From NCBI GenBank assembly GCA_964553775.1, contig CAZKLU010000003.1, positions 1 to 64,000 of the forward strand: a DNA stretch of 64,000 nt, given 5' to 3'. The stretch comes from RUG626 sp964553775 (GTDB lineage: Bacteria > Bacillota > Clostridia > Oscillospirales > Oscillospiraceae). How positions within the stretch are numbered: the stretch's first letter is position 1; every line of letters begins with the position of its first letter. Both the position numbers and the translations under genes were made by a program. Of the stretch, positions 59,649 through 64,000 are shown piece by piece. Below the pieces are notes generated by a model. The model searched no databases. It was not told where the DNA came from and worked only from the letters and a program-made list of their open reading frames with translations.

Positions 59649-59774
59649 TGACACTCCCCCTTCACACGAACTAATAAGTTCGCGGATATAATTCGCGGCT
59701 TGTTGTTCACACATCGAAGACGCGAAACTCTGTAATTCCTCTGCTGTCCGCTCTTTGTGAACAGCCAGCCTCAT

Positions 59775-60076
59775 ATTGCTTCATGCAATATTTTATTAAG
59801 GAGAAAGTGTCTGTATTCATGAATAAAAACGGAAATCAATTTTTTCGTTAGTCTCGTGGAGTTTCATGTCGAAATGCGTGAAATAAAATCCGTACTTGTT
59901 TTTTGTCACGGCTATATCTGAGAACCATTGTCTGACAACAATGCCAAAGATAACCTTTCAACTTAGGAACGCGGAGCCACAGACGGTGAGCGTATGGGAT
60001 GCAGTGTGTTGGAAATGGAATAAATATGATTTCCGTAATAATAGGATCGTGCATTTCATCAACTGGAATATGCCTA
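59775..60076. other. gene-free spacer
   Basis: Contains the dispersed motif CGGAAATCAATTTTTTCG (59830-59847). Short frames on both strands look random. Confidence 0.45.
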
Positions 60077-60116
60077 TACCGCGCCGGAGCGTTCCGCAAA
60101 GCTCCGTTGCGCGGTA
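60077..60116. repeat. large stem-loop after the fakA-like gene
   Basis: TACCGCGC + CGGAGC pairs with GCTCCG + GCGCGGTA (14 base pairs, 2-base bulge, 10-base loop), 5 bases beyond the stop codon of the minus-strand gene. No T-tract follows, so a 3'-end protecting or weak terminating role is possible. Confidence 0.65.
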
Positions 60117-60121
60117 AACTG

Positions 60122-61768
60122 CTATTCAGCCGATATAATAAAGTAGTACACCGGCTGACCCCCGTTTATAACAGTTATGTCAGCCGCCGGATAGCTTGCG
60201 GAAAGATGTTTCTCCACGAGCCGCGCCATTTCCTCATTTGCGTCCTCCCCGTAGAAAACAGTCAGCACCTCCGGATCAAATTCGCGCAGTGATGCCGAAA
60301 CAGAACCGATAAGCGCGTCAATATCATCGGTAGATGTAAGAAGCGAACTCTCCAAAAGCGCGAGATATTCGCCCTCGTGTATCTCAACGCCGTCAAAAAC
60401 CGAATCCCTTGCGGCGTATGTCACCATAGCCGTGTGGACATTGTCGCAAGCGTTTGACATAACTGTTTCAAGCTCTTCGGCACTCATCGACTCCTCAAAG
60501 CAGAACATAGCCGCAATTCCCTGCGGTATCGATTTTGACGGTATCACGACAACATTCTTTGTTGTCATACGCTTACATTGTTGCGCCGCCATTATTATAT
60601 TCTTGTTATTTGGCAGCACGAAAACTGTCTTTGCGGGTACGGAATTGACGGCGTTCAATATATCCTCCGCCGCCGGATTCATAGTCTGACCGCCTGTGAC
60701 AAGAGCGTCAACTCCGAGATCCTTAAATACGTTTCCAATTCCGTCACCGGCACACACAGAGACAAAGCCGTACTGTTTAAGCTCCTTTTCATGCTCTTCT
60801 TCCTCGTCATCAAGCTCATCGGCACTCCTTGTCTTACGTCCCGCCGCAGCGTCCTGATACTGCAAGCGCATATTCTCTATTTTGCCTATCTCAAGAGTAC
60901 CGTACTTCTGCGCTTCAGACAAAGCGTTCCCCGGTATATCGGTGTGAACGTGTACCTTGAATGCCGTATCATCCTCGCTGATAACAAGGCTGTCACCGAT
61001 ACTGTTGAGATACGCTTCAAGCGGCTTTACAGACTTGTTAGCAGTCTTTCTCACAATAAACACTGTATCAAATGTAAAGGTAATATCCTCGTCCGTGAAC
61101 GCGGAAAACGCTGAGGTGCTTACCTTGGTGTCAGATACACTCCGTTTGACCGGTTCACCCTTGATAGCCGACAACATTCCCCTGAGAATACAAAGATACC
61201 CCATAGCTCCAGCATCCACAACCTTCGCTTTCTTCAAAACAGGGTTCTGGGAAGTTGTTTCCTTGAGCGCGGCATCGCCGACTACTATCATGCGTTCAAA
61301 AAGACCCTCAAAATCATCGTTCTCCTTGACATAACTCTGCGCTGCCTCGGCTGTACGGCGTGAAACTGTCAATATAGTACCTTCAGTCGGACGCATAACC
61401 GCCTTATACGCCGCGCTCACACCGGAAGATAAAGCGTTCGCAAAGTCCTGCGCGTTTATCTGCTCAAGACCGCGTATGGATTTATACATACCTCTGAAAA
61501 TCAAAGACAGTATAACTCCGGAATTTCCCCTTGCGCCCCTTAGAAGTGCGCTTGCTACAACATCGGCACAGGCGGACACTGTAACAGTTCCACCCGCAGT
61601 CAGTGCCGTTACTCCGGAATTCAGTGTAAGACTCATATTTGTACCCGTGTCACCGTCAGGTACAGGGAATACGTTCAGCTCGTTGATTTGCTGCCTGTTC
61701 TGTTCAAGCAGTGCCGCAGCACTGGATAACATTACCTTATATAAGGCTGTGTCAATTATCTGTATCAA
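60122..61768 (-). CDS. DAK2-domain fatty acid kinase-like protein (FakA/YloV)
   Basis: 548 residues. The N-terminal DhaL-type kinase domain has the metal/nucleotide motif NVFPVPDGDTGTNM (about 32-45) and ARGNSGVILS (about 79-88). A middle region and a C-terminal half follow as in FakA (TVFVLPNNKNIIMAAQQ, SIPQGIAAMF). FakA phosphorylates fatty acids bound to FakB; no fakB is in the window. It follows the Asp23/Gls24 gene by 40 bases, the usual yloU-yloV order. Confidence 0.9.
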   Translation of the reverse strand: MIQIIDTALYKVMLSSAAALLEQNRQQINELNVFPVPDGDTGTNMSLTLNSGVTALTAGGTVTVSACADVVASALLRGARGNSGVILSLIFRGMYKSIRGLEQINAQDFANALSSGVSAAYKAVMRPTEGTILTVSRRTAEAAQSYVKENDDFEGLFERMIVVGDAALKETTSQNPVLKKAKVVDAGAMGYLCILRGMLSAIKGEPVKRSVSDTKVSTSAFSAFTDEDITFTFDTVFIVRKTANKSVKPLEAYLNSIGDSLVISEDDTAFKVHVHTDIPGNALSEAQKYGTLEIGKIENMRLQYQDAAAGRKTRSADELDDEEEEHEKELKQYGFVSVCAGDGIGNVFKDLGVDALVTGGQTMNPAAEDILNAVNSVPAKTVFVLPNNKNIIMAAQQCKRMTTKNVVVIPSKSIPQGIAAMFCFEESMSAEELETVMSNACDNVHTAMVTYAARDSVFDGVEIHEGEYLALLESSLLTSTDDIDALIGSVSASLREFDPEVLTVFYGEDANEEMARLVEKHLSASYPAADITVINGGQPVYYFIISAE

Positions 61769-61808
61769 ACCTCATGCCTCCATCAATGTATATTCTTTTG
61801 CCGCGGTT

Positions 61809-62162
61809 TTAATCAAAGCTTATTGAGTCAACGAATACGTCCACACTTCGAACTTCCACGCCTGTTGTATCTTTTACCTTATAGCGCACCTCATTTATAA
61901 TGCTGGTACACAGAACAGGGATATTCACACCCTGATTCACGATGATATGAAGCTCTATAAGCACATAGGGTTCATCGCCGTAGGTGAGGTAAACTCCCTT
62001 GCCCATGGATTCACGCTTGAGAAGATGGACAAGACCATCCGTAACCGATCTCATTGCCATGCCCTTAACGCCAAAGCAGTTCATAGCGGCATCGCCCACG
62101 AGAGTAGTAAATACCTCAGAAGCAATGCTGATACAACCGAGATTGTTCTGAAACTTCACCAT
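61809..62162 (-). CDS. Asp23/Gls24 family envelope stress protein (YloU-like)
   Basis: 117 residues with the Asp23 pattern GCISIASEVFTTLVGDAAMNCFGVKGM near the start and VLIELHIIVNQGVNIPVLCTSIINEVRYKV in the second half. These proteins are abundant, cytosolic and membrane-associated. GGAGAG precedes the ATG at 62162; a longer frame upstream would start at the promoter. Transcribed with the fakA-like gene. Confidence 0.9.
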   Translation of the reverse strand: MVKFQNNLGCISIASEVFTTLVGDAAMNCFGVKGMAMRSVTDGLVHLLKRESMGKGVYLTYGDEPYVLIELHIIVNQGVNIPVLCTSIINEVRYKVKDTTGVEVRSVDVFVDSISFD

Positions 62163-62282
62163 AGAATCACTCTCCAATTCGCGTATTTGATACCCGCAAC
62201 GGTTCATCGCTCCGCAACAGGCTATTATATGCTCGCGCCGACGCGCCCGTCTATCTATGCGGCAGCTATCGGCACCAACTAT

Positions 62283-62311
62283 ATTATAAATCATTTTTCC
62301 GGAAACTACAA
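62283..62311 (-). promoter_or_regulatory. sigma-A-type promoter of the asp23-fakA operon
   Basis: Minus strand TTGTAG, 17-base spacer, TATAAT; leader of about 115 bases. Confidence 0.65.
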
Positions 62312-62507
62312 GAGGAAATTTGGGATTTATTTATGAATTTGTTGTGTAAACCGCTTCCTATCAGCCGCAGGGTCTGCTCACGCGCTGCCGAAACCTGTCA
62401 ATTTCCTGAAGTGTACTCACAACCCCGCGCATATACAATGTACATTTTTACTCACGGGAACAGGAATTGAGTGTCAGAGCCGCACCGGATTTGCGGAAAC
62501 AAAAGCG

Positions 62508-62575
62508 ATCTTTTTCGGGGCTTCTATTAGAAAAGCGCATTTTACAAATTCATGTGTAAAGCACCCGAAAAAGAT
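62508..62575. repeat. spaced inverted repeat after pmbA
   Basis: ATCTTTTTCGGG and CCCGAAAAAGAT, perfect over 12 bases and 44 bases apart, with an inner GCTT/AAGC pair. It lies 43 bases after the pmbA stop and could be its terminator region or a small element. The remaining spacer 62312-62618 has no gene. Confidence 0.55.
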
Positions 62576-62618
62576 TCCGCTAACCCTAAGATACAAAAAT
62601 CTTCACGGCTTTCAGATC

Positions 62619-63953
62619 TTATCCGGCTATAGTCAGCCCTTCGACAAGAACCAGAGGTGAGCCAAAACAGGTTTTGCCTGTCGCCATTGGAAATTCGACC
62701 GTATCTGAAAGCCCCGTTATATTTTTCAGCAGATTGAAGAAGTTACCGGCAACTGTGAAGAGCTTCACCGGCTTCGTGAGTTTCCCGTTCTCTATAAGGA
62801 AACCACCGCATTGAAGTGAGAAGTCTCCGGATACCTCGTCCGTTCCCGAATGCGTTCCTCCCAGAGAGTCGATATATATTCCCTCCCCCACTCTATTCAA
62901 AAGCTCCTCTTCAGTCTCGCTGCCGGGTGCTATATACATACTGAAAAACCCTGTCTCGGTTGAAGACCAGTAGCTTGGTTTTGAAGCGTTGCCTGTTGAA
63001 CCGCGGTTCTCCTTCGCGGCAGAAACAAGCGTATAAAGAAGTGTCTTCAGCACGCCGTTTTCTATGACATTCTTCTTATAAGTTGGATATCCCTCATCGT
63101 CAAATGTTCTCGGCATAGGCGCACCGGGGCGCATTGGGTCGTCAACTATTGTTACAATTTCCGATGCCACCACTGATCCGGCAGGAGCTTTCATTCCTCC
63201 TAAACCCTTTTGCACTCTTTCAGCGGAAAACACATCGTTGAACGCCCATAACATATCCTTCATAGCGGTCGGCGCGAACACTACCGGAATTGTGCCTGTG
63301 GGTGCCTTGCCCGCTCCAAGCTTCTTCAGTGCTTTCTGTACCGCGCTTTTCGTGGCGGTGTTTACATTGAAATCACCCGTTTGGAGTTCATACGCGACCT
63401 CTGTCTCGCCATTTTCCGCAACCTGCGCGGAAATGCCTAAAACTGACAACCCGTTCGAGTAGTCGAGATCAACACCGTTTGAATTGCATATAGCAACTCG
63501 TGTATTCTCAAAAGCCGCCTCGCTCAGTGAGCCGTCAACAATTCGGCTGTCGGCTTTATAAAGCTCGTTCTGGCAGTCAAGAAGAAGATTCCGCACCTTA
63601 TCAACAGACGGGAGCTGCAAATCTGAGTTTTTAATCTCCGCGTATGTGCCACTGCCATTATAAATTATAGCCGGATCGTCAATATCTATAGACTTCGCGT
63701 TGCTGACGGCTCTGTTTACCAACGATACTGCCTCATCCGCCGTCAGCTTTTCGGTTGACGCACTCCCGATTTTGCCGTCAGCTATTACTTTCAAGCAAAC
63801 GCCGCCCTCATATACGCAACTCATCTCCGAAATCTCCGCCTTGAATGCCGATGCCGAAATACTGTCGGTGGTGCTGTAATAAATTTCAAAGCTCTCAACT
63901 TCGGCGTTTTTCGCGGCTTCTATAACAAGATTCTTAAATTCTGTATAATCCAT
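62619..63953 (-). CDS. pmbA: TldE/PmbA-type metalloprotease subunit
   Basis: 444 residues. The family elements are present: an N-terminal domain with VESFEIYYSTTDSISASAF, and a C-terminal barrel with VVFAPTAMKDMLWAF, DDPMRPGAPMPRTFDDEGYPT, and the end SPLVLVEGLTIAG. TldD and TldE form a heterodimer that degrades unfolded peptides; TldE lacks the zinc site, and no HExxxH is seen here, as expected. AAGGGGG precedes the ATG. The end of tldD lies 12 bases upstream. Confidence 0.92.
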   Translation of the reverse strand: MDYTEFKNLVIEAAKNAEVESFEIYYSTTDSISASAFKAEISEMSCVYEGGVCLKVIADGKIGSASTEKLTADEAVSLVNRAVSNAKSIDIDDPAIIYNGSGTYAEIKNSDLQLPSVDKVRNLLLDCQNELYKADSRIVDGSLSEAAFENTRVAICNSNGVDLDYSNGLSVLGISAQVAENGETEVAYELQTGDFNVNTATKSAVQKALKKLGAGKAPTGTIPVVFAPTAMKDMLWAFNDVFSAERVQKGLGGMKAPAGSVVASEIVTIVDDPMRPGAPMPRTFDDEGYPTYKKNVIENGVLKTLLYTLVSAAKENRGSTGNASKPSYWSSTETGFFSMYIAPGSETEEELLNRVGEGIYIDSLGGTHSGTDEVSGDFSLQCGGFLIENGKLTKPVKLFTVAGNFFNLLKNITGLSDTVEFPMATGKTCFGSPLVLVEGLTIAG

Positions 63954-63965
63954 AATACGTCCCCC

Positions 63966-64000
63966 TTATCTTCCGCCTACAGTCATGTTTTTCACTCGTA
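63966..64000 (-). CDS. tldD: C-terminal end of TldD (partial)
   Basis: The frame ending at TAA 63966-63968 reads RVKNMTVGGR, which fits the conserved C-terminus of TldD-type metalloproteases. The rest of the gene lies beyond the right edge. The call leans on the adjacent pmbA. Confidence 0.65.
   Translation of the reverse strand, partial: RVKNMTVGGR

Noticed and set aside
59896..60117. A 73-residue plus-strand frame before the fakA-like gene.
   Set aside because: It spans the large stem-loop, has no ribosome-binding site and no recognisable domain.

Overview
The window comes from a spore-forming Firmicute of the class Clostridia, most likely an Oscillospiraceae/Ruminococcaceae-type genome. 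The evidence is the sporulation genes (an uninterrupted sigK, spoIIID, spoIIP, yabP, yabQ), DivIC, a CtsR/McsA/ClpC heat-shock operon, a valine T-box, a preQ1-I riboswitch, Shine-Dalgarno sites close to AGGAGG, and moderate GC content with AT-rich spacers carrying clear TTGACA-N17-TATAAT promoters. This is ordinary chromosome: no prophage, CRISPR array, transposase or rRNA operon was seen.

Layout. 0-5.4 kb: a small membrane protein, a membrane-anchored Ser/Thr kinase with a large leucine-rich-repeat exterior, an SLH-domain surface protein, initiator tRNA-Met and a uracil/deoxyinosine-DNA glycosylase. 5.5-13.8 kb: a complete oligopeptide ABC importer (oppABCDF-like) whose subunits carry unusual insertions. 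14.3-19.5 kb: phoH, Nudix, M32 carboxypeptidase, ybeY, era, recO, mostly translationally coupled. 19.6-24.2 kb: an acyltransferase, a double-Nudix protein, a double-DUF1599 protein, a riboswitch-controlled queuosine-precursor transporter and galU. 24.2-25.8 kb: gene-poor, with a dispersed repeat and a broken TetR gene. 25.8-31.4 kb: an M16C presequence-type protease, then sigK and spoIIID back to back, and a P-loop ATPase. 31.7-35.7 kb: the ctsR-mcsA-clpC operon, without mcsB. 35.7-36.6 kb: remnant of a surface adhesin. 36.8-40.1 kb: the feoA-feoA-feoB iron(II) uptake operon behind a large palindromic operator. 40.6-47.5 kb: a zinc-ribbon membrane protein, a histidine phosphatase with ksgA, spoIIP, the TSCPD/gph operon, and a DUF1858 gene with a trmK-nif3 fusion. 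47.6-52.9 kb: an ECF transporter S component and coaX around a repeat/MITE cluster, then T-box-valS. 53-56.1 kb: a VWA membrane protein and a zinc-ribbon protein. 56.2-64 kb: lepA, a yabR-like gene, divIC, yabQ, yabP, fakA-like, asp23-like and tldE/tldD, all on the minus strand.

The most unusual items are the LRR receptor-like kinase, the enlarged Opp importer, the trmK-nif3 fusion with an internal ribosome-binding site, the long yabQ/divIC overlap, a terminator lying directly against the VWA gene's start, and several families of short intergenic repeats, including a MITE-like element. Nothing here is clearly a new defence or mobile system. Domain and family calls rest on recognising motifs by eye, with no database search.
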